This document shows, in pieces, positions 32,355 to 43,700 of a DNA stretch of 64,000 nt. Source of the DNA: Bursaphelenchus xylophilus (taxonomy: Eukaryota; Nematoda; Chromadorea; Rhabditida; Aphelenchoididae); assembly GCA_904066235.2 (NCBI GenBank), contig CAJFCV020000006.1:12276001-12340000 (forward strand), given 5' to 3'. Position 1 is the stretch's first letter; the number at the start of each line of letters is the position of its first letter. Below the pieces are notes generated by a model. That model saw nothing but the letters and a program-made list of their open reading frames with translations, had not been told where the DNA came from and ran no database searches. The translations under genes and the position numbers were made by a program.

Positions 32355-32571
32355 CAGTGAGGGACCGGATCCAGTGGCAAAAAACGTCCCAGTTTGCATC
32401 CCGGAAGGGACCAAAACGTCTCCAAACCCTTCAAAACAAAGTTTTTTCGCTTGGAGAAGGAAGCATTTTGCCACATTTTTTCACTTGGAACGGGAGTTAT
32501 TTTGCCACATTTTTGATACTTCCCGGATGAAAAATGAGACGTTTTTTGCCATTGGATCAGGTCCCTCACTG
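32355..32571. mobile_element. Family I element, TA-flanked
   Basis: CAGTGAGGGACCGGATCCAG at the left and CTGATCCAATGG-type complement ending GTCCCTCACTG at the right. TA is at 32353-32354 and 32572-32573. The CAGT start and TA duplication fit Tc1/mariner-type mobilisation. Confidence 0.8.
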
Positions 32572-32618
32572 TACGGATATCAATGGGTAGTCAAATACAA
32601 TCATTGTTGGATACCTTA

Positions 32619-32864
32619 CATTGAGGGACCTGATCCAATAGCAAAAAACGTGTCCTTTTGCATCCTGGAAGGGACCAAAATGACTCCAAATTCTTCCCTT
32701 CTAAGCTAAAAAACTCCGCTTTGAAAAGCGCGCCCTTTCCTTCAAGGCGGGCTTTTCAAAGTGGGGGTTTTTTAGCTTAGAGAAGGGAAGGGTTTGGAGA
32801 CATTTTGGTCCCTTCCGGGATGCAAAATGAGACGTTTTTTGCCATTGGATCCGGTCTCTCACTG
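32619..32864. mobile_element. Second family I element, TA-flanked
   Basis: CATTGAGGGACCTGATCCAA to CCGGTCTCTCACTG. The centre holds a separate stem (CCCGCTTTGAAAAGC-like, with AAGCTAAAAAACTCCGC against CCCCTTTTTTAGCTTA-like). It lies 48 bases from the previous copy. Confidence 0.8.
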
Positions 32865-32976
32865 TATTTGCCGAAGGCGTGGGCTAAACCTTTCATGGAT
32901 TGATTGGGGCTGGTTCAGAACGCTCATGCAAAATGGAACAAAATAAAAATTTTTTATGGAATTCTGTGTTCCCCAC

Positions 32977-33170
32977 CAGTCTGTCGGGAAAATAACGAGC
33001 GCTCCGTTGCATTGAAAACGTATCGCTGCCGAGAAAATGATTGCGTCACTGCAAAATCAAATTGCTTTCACCCCAGCGACAGTTTTTCGAGTTTTAACTA
33101 TGCGAAGAGCAGTCGGCTACATATGGTCATCGACAATCTGAGCCTGATCATTATTTTCCCGACAGATGGA
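32977..33170. mobile_element. Family A1 MITE with extra internal sequence
   Basis: The left end is CCAGTCTGTCGGGAAAATAA. About 60 extra bases lie before the right end ATTATTTTCCCGACAGATGGA. Confidence 0.65.
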
Positions 33171-33579
33171 TAAAAAACTTCGTTTACGAGCTCTGCCGGA
33201 GAAATCGGGATTTGAACAGGAAGTGAGGCTCTTTCTTTCCCCAATTGGCGAGCTCCCGTAAATACAAGTCAGAAACTGGGCAAACACAAGGTTTATGTCG
33301 TTATCAAAACCGGGGGCTTTACGAAAAGATCCAATTTTCAGTCACAAGACGACCAGGTCCTAAACAAAACAAATAGACCTTCTTGTAGTCGGGTTGATAA
33401 GATAATTTTGAATACACGTTTTGATTTAGCCACCTTTTTTGTCGTTTTTTAGCTTTAGTGCCTCAAGCACGAATCACAAAAGCTTGTGTCGACAAAAAAT
33501 CTCGTTTTCTCGTTAGTAGTGACATTTTATACGATGAGAAAATTTTCGTCGTGAAATGACGGTAGTTGCGCTTTTAAAG

Positions 33580-33870
33580 TGTGAAAAAATACCTCAAATC
33601 GTGTCAACCAAGCTTTTTAGAGATATTTTTAGAAATGAGGACATTTTATACTATGAAACATGTTTGGTCGTATAAAATGTGTATAATTTTTCGGTCGTAT
33701 CTTTGAACTTTTTGCTTGGAAAAAGTCGATTTTTTGCAGAGAAGCAAAGCATTCAAAGATACAACCAAAAAATTATAGACATTTTATACGACCAAATATG
33801 TTTCATAGTATAAGATGTCCTCTTTTCTAACAATATCTCTAAAAAGCTTGGTTGGCACGGTTTGAGGTCC
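33580..33870. repeat. Palindrome containing two family G hairpins
   Basis: CAACCAAGCTTTTTAGAGAT and ATCTCTAAAAAGCTTGGTTG mark the outer arms. Inside, GACATTTTATACTATGAAAC and its partner form the next layer. An inverted second copy is at 36288-36577. Confidence 0.8.
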
Positions 33871-33933
33871 TTTTTCAGAACTGGTCATCTCAAAGATCAA
33901 AAAAAATAATGAAAAATCACCGTCCTGGACGTA

Positions 33934-34079
33934 TCAGTCTGTCGGGAAAATAATGAGCACGCTGTACCGACGCCGCTGAAGTGAAAAGAAATTTGGTTTT
34001 ATCGCGATACAATTGATTTTCTCGGTGGCGATGCGATTTTCGATGCGACAAAGTGCTCATTATTTTCCAGACAGACTGA
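33934..34079. mobile_element. Family A1 MITE with TA target duplication
   Basis: Reverse core orientation; ends TCAGTCTGTCGGGAAAATAA and ATTATTTTCCAGACAGACTGA. Confidence 0.8.
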
Positions 34080-34536
34080 TAAAGCTCCTCTGATGACTCA
34101 AAATCAAAAAAAAAATCGAAAATCAACGTCCTCAACGTAGAAACTCCATTCAGATAAAAGGGCAACGAAACAAACGCTGAGACTTTTTGTACGAGCAAAA
34201 ATCATGCGCCTTCTTATCATCCGCATTCTATGGCTAACTTCCCAGTGGGCGGCGCTTCCCACCTATCGAATGATAAGAATCCAACGGACAGAGCAGCGGA
34301 TGAATCGACTACCGTGGACTATGGAGTTTGGCCATGGAAACGGTTGTTGATAGATGGGTGGAGTTTGAAATGGAGGCGACAAGGTGCTTTGATGTTCGCA
34401 ACATCAAAGATCTTTGGTCATGATGACATAGATATATAATCACATGGTCATTTCAAAGAGTGCGACGCTCAGATTTTGATAAAACCGGACGAAAAAATTT
34501 AGCCACTGAAAATTCTGACGATTCCGATCAAATGCC

Positions 34537-34893
34537 TGTTGTCACGACTTCGCGTGCGAATTTGCATATTCCCACGGAATGACCGACAAATTGGTATAAA
34601 AGGAAGAGAAATCGCCAATTATTATGATTATTTTTGTGTTTGTTTTCCCGGTTGATGTTTGGAATAAATTGTATTATCGACTAGTCTATTAGTATTGTGT
34701 CTATGGTCTCTTGCGTTGTTGGAGTCAAGCATTGTGAGTTCATTTGTGAATTTGTTGCCTAGGGCATAATTAGTTGTATTGCCGTTTGTATAGTCGTTGT
34801 CGTTGTATTCGCATAGGGCTTGGGATCCTAGGTAGAACTAGATTAGGGACCCTTATTACCTGACCTATACCAAGGTCTTGACACTGTACAACA
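34537..34893 (+). mobile_element. Possible solo LTR
   Basis: It begins TGTTGTCACGACTTCG and ends CTGTACAACA, so TGTTGT and ACAACA form the inverted tips. TATAAAAGG at about 34596 and AATAAA at about 34666 are in the order expected for an LTR promoter and poly(A) signal. No matching target duplication was seen and no internal retroelement genes are nearby. Confidence 0.4.
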
Positions 34894-35598
34894 CCATACA
34901 AAGTTGAGGCCGTCCCTATTTTCGGTCAATGTAAAGATCAGATTTGTCTTATCTTTACATTTTTCAAGCTGATAACCAAATCCTATTTAATTATTTTTTC
35001 CCTGTCATACTTCCCGTTCTTATCAGTAATAGACTCTTCTGAGATTTACTTCCTCAAAACAACAAATCGCCGTCGTGATCAAAAATATTGACTTTGCGAT
35101 ATTGGCAATGCAAAGAACAACATACGTTGTCAAAACATTTCGTTGACAGAGTTCGACGCACATCGAGCATAGGTCACATAACAGTTCCGGAAAAATTCTT
35201 CTCCTGCTATCCACGGGATATTGAGCAATCGAGCTAGATGTCTCGTAAACGTCTTTAAAGAATTTACTCCAATTTGCGCAAGCTTCATCAAAATCTGTCA
35301 CACTCGGGGTATTTCCCCTTTTAATTAATAAATACGTCGACATTGACCTTCAATTTGACGCAGATCTGATCAGTGATCGGGATGAACCCGCGTGTGTGAA
35401 GTTTGTGACTTCACGAATTCCAACGACTTGCTCGCTCTCATCTATGGACTTTTTGAACCCATGAAAACGTAACTTTGAGTAACTAGACATCAATCGACGC
35501 AGTGTAACTTTGATGTTCTGATCTTTACAAATCAAGATCTTTGATGTCACAGCAATGAATTGCAGAGGAGTTCTTTGAGCTTACTCTAAAGAAACTAC

Positions 35599-35998
35599 GG
35601 TAAAAGTTCCTTATTTCGGCCACAACTTATAACTTTGCGGAAACTGGTCGGAATTAGCCCAAATTTAGCGTGCACGCTCAATTCATCGTTCTCAATGCCC
35701 GGACAGTGGATTTAGTTAGTGAGGTACCTTCTTTTTTACGTACCGCCTTACCCTTCAAAAACGGCTGCAGCCTGTGATTTTACACTTTATACGATGAAAC
35801 ATGTCCGGAACTAAACTTATTGCCCCCATATGGAACTACATGAGTCGTCACAGCCTTCGAAGGGACCCTTAAAACTATAGAGCTATTATAGTAATCCAGT
35901 GCCAGCTAGGTCAAAGCGTTTTTTCCAAACATTAGTGCCCAAGCTTGGGCGCAGTTCGCGGAGTACCTTTGTTGTGGCCAAAATAAGCAACTTTTTCC
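35599..35998. mobile_element. Second copy of the hAT-like element
   Basis: Nearly identical to 30976-31376 over its whole length, same orientation. Instead of an 8-base duplication it is bracketed by a 32-base direct repeat (35567-35598 and 35999-36030, GGAGTTCTTTG and on) with several mismatches. Confidence 0.8.
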
Positions 35999-36130
35999 GG
36001 AGTTCTTTGCGTTCACTCTAGAGAAACAACTTCCACAAGGGTCAACGCGCTTTTCTGGAGGAAATTTATTCGTCAAAAAAATAATATGAAATAAAATAGT
36101 CATTTGAAATGAAAAATTGGTTAAATTGGT

Positions 36131-39100
36131 TTATCCGATTCGTCCGACGCAATCCGTATGCATGCAGAGGCAATTGAGCGTCCACTGGGAGTTGTTTAAG
36201 TTGTCCAACTTGCCCACGTAGTAGTTGAAGGTCAGTTCTTCACCTAAAATACTGATTAGAATTTTCGAAATTTTTTTACAAAAATTATGAAAAAGGACCT
36301 CAAACCGTGTCAACCAAGCTTTTTAGAGATTTTGTTAGAAAAGAGGACATCTTATACTATGAAACATGTTTGGTCGTATAAAATGTCTATAATTTTTTGG
36401 TTATATCTTTGAATGCTTTGCTTCTTTGCAAAAAAATCGACTTTTTCCAAGCAAAACGTTCAAAGATATGACCGAAAAATTATACACATTTTTTACGACC
36501 AAACATGTTTCATAGTATAAAATGTCCTCATTTCTAACAATATCTCTAAAAAGCTTGGTTGACACGATTTGAGGTATTTTCCACTTTTTAAAACCCCAAT
36601 TGACATTTTATACGACGAAACATTTCTCATCGTATAAAATGTCACTACTGAATGAAGACAAGCCTACCTCTGCGGACATCCTTGGTGGTGAAGAAGCAAA
36701 TCCGGAAGATTCTAGAGTCATATGGGTTACTGTAGACGCGGAAAGCCATCATATTTGGATCGCAGGAGTTGTTGAAAAACCTTGCTTCATTTCCGAAGGT
36801 CTTGGCGTCGATTACAAGGTCGGGGACGCCCGAGTCGGCGGTGCTGTTCATCGACGCTGAAAATTAGCAATTATTTTCTCGAATTCCCTCAAAAAAGCTT
36901 ACAATTAATATGGCCTTCAGCGGTTTCTTCGTCCTTTTCTTTATCAACATCCATCTGATCATCTTCGACTAACTCAGGTTCAAATCCACAGTTCTCGTCG
37001 ACTTTATCATCAATTCTTGGCTCTTCGTCCTTCTCATTCGCCGAATCAGAGCTGATGGAATAGGCGACCAGACCTTGTGGAGAGGTTTTTTCGTTGTTCT
37101 GGTCGTCCGAAACAGTGACGACGTCAATGATAGTGGAGACAGTGGACTTGGAATCCTCACTCATCTCCATTTGCAGAGGATCTGTCGTATTGTTTGCGAC
37201 CAACGGGTTGACATCGAATGGCTTGGCAATCTCTGGATCATCTAAAATTTATAAATTAGCTGGCTGATGCTAAAAGAAAGAAAAAATGGGCAATCAATAC
37301 TCAAAACCTATCAAAAATCAGCAATTTTTGCCGTAACCTTCATTCCTTTGAACTGGCAATTTAACCCATACTTAACAAGGAGTACCTGGGATACTTTTTC
37401 ATTCAATAAAAACCACCATTAATCCCAAATAAAATCAAAATTTGGTCAAAACCCCAAGAAATCTCAAAATTTTCCGTAAAATTTTATGTTTTTGCCTGAT
37501 CTCTCATTTACCTAGCTTCCAATTTCATCCATACACAACAATGAATATCTGAACTACCTTTTCATTCAATAAAACCATCAAGAATCCCCAAAAAAATCAA
37601 AATTCCATCAAAAATACCAAAAAAAATCAAAATTTCATCAAAAATCCCAAAAAAATGCATATTCCATCAAAAATCCCAAAAAAAAATCAAATTCCATCAA
37701 AAAATCCAAAAAAAATCAAAATTTCATCAAAAATCCAAAAAAAAAATCAAAATTTCATCAAAAATCCCAAAAAAAAATCAAATTCCATAAAAATCCCCCG
37801 AAAAAAAATCAAAATTCCATCAAAAATCCCAAAAAAAATCAAAATTCCATCAAAAATCCCCAAAAAAACTCACCAATCTCCTTCAAACAGTCACAAGAAC
37901 CTTCTCTTGTTGGCTGATTTCCCTCTTCAATGATCTGAACATCCATATCCTCTTCTGCTGCCTGCTTTTCCAGAATTTCTTGGCTCTCTTCTTGAGGTTC
38001 TGCTTCATTCTTCTTGTCCATTTCGGCATTTCCATCCTTGCCCTTCTTCCGTCCCTTTCCCTTCTTCTTTCCTCTTCTTCTTCGCTTCTTCGGCTTCTTC
38101 TTCTCGCCTTCCAGCACAATGACAAAGTGGATGTCGAACATGTAGCTGCTGATTTCGCGGTTCTTCGCTTCCTCGGGGCTGATGATTTCGCCAAAATATT
38201 CGGAGACAAATGTGCCGCGGGGCATGTCGACGGCGGCGCGAACACTCCAGCCGCGCTCCACGGTGCGGAACAGGACCAGCGGGACTTGACGCCCTTTCTG
38301 GAAGCATATTATATTATAATTGACAAAAAAAATTTTAAAAAATACAAAATTGTAAATTTTGGGAAATTTTTAAAAATTTTTATTTTTTTACCATAAATCA
38401 ATATAATAAAAATATTATTTTTCAGTTATATTAGTTCTAGAGGTTATAACAGCCGTCTACGGAGATTATTTCATAAATTTTCAAGCTTTTCTTTATATTA
38501 TACTAGGTCAACTTTTGCCCTCCTTGACATTCCAAAAACCTCTCGAAAAAAACTCTAGACCACATTTTTTGCCTTTTCATATTCTCCACGTCTCATATTG
38601 GTTTCATTTCGCCACTATTATTACCAAAAATCATCAAAAAATTGCATTTTCTCTATATTACACTAGGTCAATTTCTGACTCACTGATGCATTTTCAAACC
38701 TCATGAAGGTCTCTAAAGCCTTTCTTTGCCATAATACCACCATTTCTTCTATCATCTTTCCAAAAAATCATTAAAAATAAAGTCATCTCTATATTATACT
38801 AGGCAAAACTTCTGCTGTCTACTCTTTTCCCAGACAGCCTAAACTTCTCTAAGCCTCATTTTGGGGACTAATACACCTTCAACTTGCTATATCAGTTCAA
38901 TTCCACCAACAATTTTCCCAAAATCCACCAAAATTTATATTATCCATCCCACCTGAGTGACTCGATTTCTGCACTTCGGCCCGCACTCGCATCTGGGCGT
39001 GCACTCGTACAGATGATGCTCGAAGAAGTTGGGGTGCAAATATCGTTGTTTGTTGAGGAAATTCTTGCAGCAATGCCGCTGTTTGTCGCACCGTTTGTTG

Positions 39101-40512
39101 CTCATGTTCGACTGGACGATGCCTTCGGCGGATGTGTGGTAAATGTACTCCGTGCAGAAGAAGAAATCGTCCGGCGCCGCCTCGTCGTCCACCCAGTTCT
39201 CCACGTAGAGCGGGGCGATGCCTTTGGACAGGTTGATCAGGTTCATTTCCGTCTCCCATTTCATGCAGCGACGTTGGAACAGCAAGTTGGCTTCGGGATT
39301 CCCGTAGAGAGGGACGTAGGGATGTTGGTAGCGATGGAAGACGTCTTCGACAATTCGCGGATCCAGATGGATCTGCTTTCGGGCCATGAATTGGGCGCGT
39401 TTTTTGTGCTCGTCAAAGATGAGGGATTTGATTCGGGCCGCGATAACAAGTCGACGTCTGAACTCATGCAACTGAAAAATTGCTCCAGATTACCAAATCT
39501 ACAACAACATCCAACGTCAAAAACAGTTCCAGTAGATGTAGAAATTCATAATCTCTCTTTTCATACCCGAAACCGTCGGAACGGATCGAAGAAAAATCGA
39601 TAACATCAGGTTTTTTGGACCACCTCTCTCTACTACAATATTGCGCCTAAATTCCAAAAGAAAAACAAAAGACTTACGGCAAAATCGCGCTCTCCACTTG
39701 GCACATTGCTCAGCGGAATCCACGAGCACATTGTCCACGGATATCCGACCCACTTCACCAACACCTCCGCCTTTCCTCTCCTGGTTCTGGTGTTGATAAT
39801 CTTCTCAATTTCGTATTGCGGAGGTTCCGAATTTTCTGCAGATTCTTCGTTCTCTTGCACGGCGTCAGTTTCTTCTAGCACCAGCTCGGGGCTGAAGGTC
39901 ACTCGACGGTTCGGCGGTTGGCTCCAAGGCAATCTGCGGACATCGTATTTATTCTGGTGGTCTGGCTGAAATAAGGTGCAGATGTAGGGAATGCTATGTT
40001 TTCCTGCCCGCTTCTGGCCGCAAAACGTGGCTAAGAAGGTATAGAAACAGTTTTGATACGGTTCGATCGGAATTTTGTCCATTAAACGCTTTTGCGACAT
40101 TATCCATGAGCATCAAAACTTTTGACCGAAGGTGCATAAAACACTGCCCGAATATGGAGAAAAATGTTATTATCTAACTAACTACACCTTCCTTTAGCTC
40201 TTCAGCAAAATTTTAATCAATTTTGAGCAATCTGGAGATATTTGACATCCGAAACTTTCAGATGCCAAGTATAACATAAAAATCCGTCAAAATCTCATCC
40301 AAACATGTCCGAAAAGCTTCAGATTCTCAGTCACCAAAGTCAATGTGTAATTCAACGCAATACTGTGGTGAACATTACCTAAACCCATCAAAAATTCAAC
40401 TAAAAAGACTTACATCACGACGTGGAGGTGGCTCAATTATGATGCGTGAGTCGAAGGCTGCTTGAAGCTCTGAGACGTCGATCAGACGGCGTCCATGATG
40501 CGCTGGTTCCAT
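36131..40512 (-). CDS. SUV39-type histone H3K9 methyltransferase with chromodomain and split SET domain (656 aa)
   Basis: Seven phase-consistent exons: 40414-40512, 39678-39965, 38953-39471, 37874-38297, 36903-37241, 36668-36856 and 36131-36243. The chromodomain is at about 84-121 (YEIEKIINTRTRRGKAEVL, VKWVGYPWTMCSWIP). Pre-SET covers about 209-299, with eight Cys and the hallmark YECTPRCECGPKCRNRVTQ. The SET N-half is at 303-362 (VLFRTVERGWSV, FVSEYFGEIIS). About 208 residues of Lys/Arg-rich then Glu/Asp-rich sequence follow. The SET C-half starts near 571 (VIDAKTFGNEARFFNNSCDPN, shortened: ARFFNNSCDPN; GEELTFNYY). Post-SET is LNCLCMHTDCVG. Family members methylate H3K9 and bind methylated H3K9 to build heterochromatin. 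NNSC replaces the usual NHSC, so activity needs testing. An alternative first exon could start at 40100 (MSQKRLMDK). AATAAA lies near 36066. Confidence 0.9.
36288..36577. repeat. Inverted copy of the 33580 palindrome
   Basis: Shares CCAAGCTTTTTAGAGATTTT, the GGTCGTATAAAATGTC stem and the GCTTCTTTGCAAAAAAATCG centre. It begins 45 bases upstream of SUV39 exon 7 in transcript order, within intron 6. Confidence 0.75.
36601..36643. repeat. Family G hairpin in intron 6 of the SUV39-type gene
   Basis: GACATTTTATACGACGAAAC and CTCATCGTATAAAATGTC; near-perfect 14-base stem. Confidence 0.8.
37590..37868. repeat. Minisatellite in intron 4 of the SUV39-type gene
   Basis: About ten imperfect copies of a 26-30 base unit, AAAATCAAAATTCCATCAAA plus a short CCCAAA block. 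The last copy ends at the splice donor that follows the basic half of the SET insert. Confidence 0.85.
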
Positions 40513-40784
40513 TTCTGTAGCGTTTGGAATTCTATGGTGAAGACAAAATCTTGGATTTCGCAATCTTGCACCCGCAGCTCGCGCCCGACAATCTGCGAGA
40601 GACATTTTATACGATATGCGGGAAAATCGAGAAATTCGCAAAAAATCAGAGAAAAATCAAAATAAAATTGAAAAAATTGATTTTTTGGTAAAAAAAATTT
40701 ATTGAAAATAAAAAATTTTAAATATTCAAATTCGCGCCAAAAAATTATTTATTCAGTGCCTGTTCAAAACGTTTATTCACAAGT
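40513..40784 (-). promoter_or_regulatory. Short head-to-tail spacer between transporter and SUV39-type gene; operon candidate
   Basis: The 272 bases contain two AATAAA signals just after the transporter stop, an AT-rich middle, and acceptor-like ends (TCTCGCAG at about 40600, GCTACAG just before the SUV39 ATG). This is the spacing and layout of SL2-type downstream genes. Confidence 0.45.
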
Positions 40785-43700
40785 TCAATTCACTTTTTCT
40801 GACTTTTCACTCTTCGAAACCATACTGCTCGACTTGCTCCCAACCACACTCTCCACCACTCGCATATGCGCCCTTCTGCATCGGTTCAACAGCGCGTCGC
40901 TGTAGTTGTAGTTCGTACACAGCTGCTGTTTGTTCTGGTTGAAATGCCGCAGGGCATGGATGTCTTCGGACATGTTCATCCACCACGAATACATGTTGAA
41001 GAAGCCATTGCCTTTAGGCATGTAGAACGAGATGATAATGGCGCCGACGATGAGAACGATACAGATCAACGGGCTCATTATGAAGGTCTTGGAAGCCTGA
41101 AAATTTCGAAAAATTTTTTTGAAGGGAAAAAAATTTTTTTTTTGAAATTAAAATATTTTTTTTTGACATTAAAAAAAAATATTTTTTTTTCGAAATTAAA
41201 AAAATATTTTTTTTCGAAATTAAAAAATGTTTTTTTTTTGAAATTTTTATTTTTCAATTTATCAAATTCAAAAAATGAAAAATTTCCGCACAAAAATCGC
41301 AAAAACCACGCCAAAAAAATTTTTTTGATCGTAAAACTTTTAAAAATTTTTCTAAAAAGTCAAAGTTGAGCTAAAAAATATTAAAAACTTATAATTTTAT
41401 TAAATTTTTCTAAAAAATTTTTTTCCAGGCAAAATTCACAAAGAGAAAGGGAAAAAAAGAAATTTCTCTGACCGTCTCTCCTCATTCTCTATAGTCTCTC
41501 GTCTGCAAAGATCGTTGAATTTCTCATCTACCTTTGCAAAGCAAGAGCTAAAATCGTCAGGAATTGATTTATGACCCCTACAGAAGAAGCAGTCAAAATT
41601 TTTGCCTAATCGCCTTAGGCAATTTGTCGAAAACTCCAATTTTTAACAATTTTTTCGGGTTTTTTTTACTGTAATTTTCCCACAATCATTTCAAAAAAAA
41701 AAATCTCAACTCACACTTGACGCCACATGGAGTAAAATAAAGGCTTCCGAGGCAAAGAATCTGCACGAAATTCCCATCGAAGTCACCAAAACCTGGATGT
41801 TTCGTGGCGCCAACTCAGCGCCAATTGTCCAGGCATGTGTGCTGAAGGTGGCGCCGGAGATTATCGTCTGCAGAACTCGAAGGAACACTCCCATCCGATA
41901 GCTTATATCGACTGAAACAGAATAAAAATCATCATTTTGAAAAAATTTTTTTTTGGTTTCAAAATTTTTCTTTAAATCTAATTTTCTGAAAATTCACAGG
42001 TCGGATTACCTTGAAATTTCGCGTAGCTACGCTGTATAGAATATATTTTGACTTCTGAAAATTTCAGCTCATGATTTGCAAGGACGGCCGAGATATTCAC
42101 CAAGCTTTGTGGACGAGAGATCATGTAAAATGAAGAGAGACGGTCAGAGAAAAAATATTTTTTTGACTAATTCACGGTAGAACTTGGGGAGAAAAATTGA
42201 TTTTTTGTTGGAATATCGTAATCTAGCCGTCAAAAAAATATTTTTTTTTATCAAAAAAAATAAAAAAAAATCAAAAATTTTTTTTTTCAAATTTTTTAAT
42301 TTTAATTTTTCTAACTCCCATTTATTCAAACTTACATCCAACCTCCTGTCTCATACTCTCCGTTGTTGTGATCGCATGCCCAATCTCGCAGAACAGCAGA
42401 ACCACGCATGCACTGACAAACATGCATCTTCTGGACAACAATAAAGCAACCGGGATGGCCAATAAACTGCCGAGAAGAAAGGCAAATGTGATTGTAAACA
42501 GCGCCGTATAGCTGTCCTCGGTCTGAAACGGCTGAAAAAATTTGAAAAACATAAATTGCGGCAAGACTTGAGAAAAAAATAAAAATTTGACGAAATGTCA
42601 AAAAATTTGACGGAATGTCAAAAATTTTTTGACACTTCGTCAAATCGAAAAATTACGAAAAACGGTGCTACAATACTGTGAAATTATAAAATGAATATTT
42701 AAAACCAAATACTGTTACTATTTTGAACAAACCTAAAAATTTGACGAAATGTCACAAAAAATTTTTGACATTCCGTATGAACTAAAAATTCGGTATGCCC
42801 GTATTTTAACCTTCCCAAATTACAATAGTAATATTTAAAATCCAAAATTTCAACTATTGCGAACCGAAATAAAAATTGGACGAAATGTCACAAAAATTTT
42901 GACATTTCGTCAAATTGCCTACAAATTAAGAATCGTATTTTAACTGGCTAAAATATTTTCTATCATCAAATACTTACTATATAAGCCTGATGAATGTACC
43001 ACCTCAGCGAAAACATATGATCGCAGACTGCGCCCAGGACATTGGTCGTAATTGCCAGAAGCGCCACGGTACGCCCATTCTTGTCCAGCCAAACGTAGAG
43101 AAACCCGTCATAAGCGCACTGAAAATAAATGAATTGCGGATTATGGAGTTCGTATTTTACAAAAAAAAAATTTTTTAATTAAGATTTTTCTTCTCCTCTT
43201 ACCTTTGCCACAGCTCTCGTATAAATTAATTTCCCATCCTCTGCCGACATTTTCGAGTCGTGATAAAACTCGTAGGACCGTTGAAGACTCGGGTTCTCGG
43301 TGCTCAACGACGTTGAAAGCAGATCCAGCACATTCAATTTTTCGTCCTGTTCAATGTGAAAGAATAAGCTGTCCGGAATGACGAGAAGGCCGACTATAGC
43401 GGGGATTGAGAACAAAAATATGCCCAGATAGACTGTCAGACGTATCTTAGGGAAGTCGACGGTAACTAGGCAGACAATGCAAGAGACAAAAGTGCCTAGG
43501 GCGAAGAAAAGTCCTGAAAAAAGGGTTTACAAAATTTGAATTTTTGGAACATGTTTTATCGTATAAAACGTCACCTTCCCTAAGAAATTTCCTTTTGTTA
43601 TTTTTGAAAACATTTTTTTTTGAAAAAAATCGATTTTTACAAACTTTTTTTTCAAAATTCAAAAATATGACCTAAAAATTGTGGACATTTAATACGATGG

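Noticed and set aside
35023..35343. 106-codon minus-strand frame with hydrophobic parts
   Set aside because: It begins in family B-type terminal sequence, shows no conserved motif and has no splice context.
39966..40100. Alternative start MSQKRLMDK for the SUV39-type gene
   Set aside because: Kept only as an alternative: a strong TTATTTCAG acceptor at 39966 joins in phase with the upstream exon 40414-40512, making that the preferred model.
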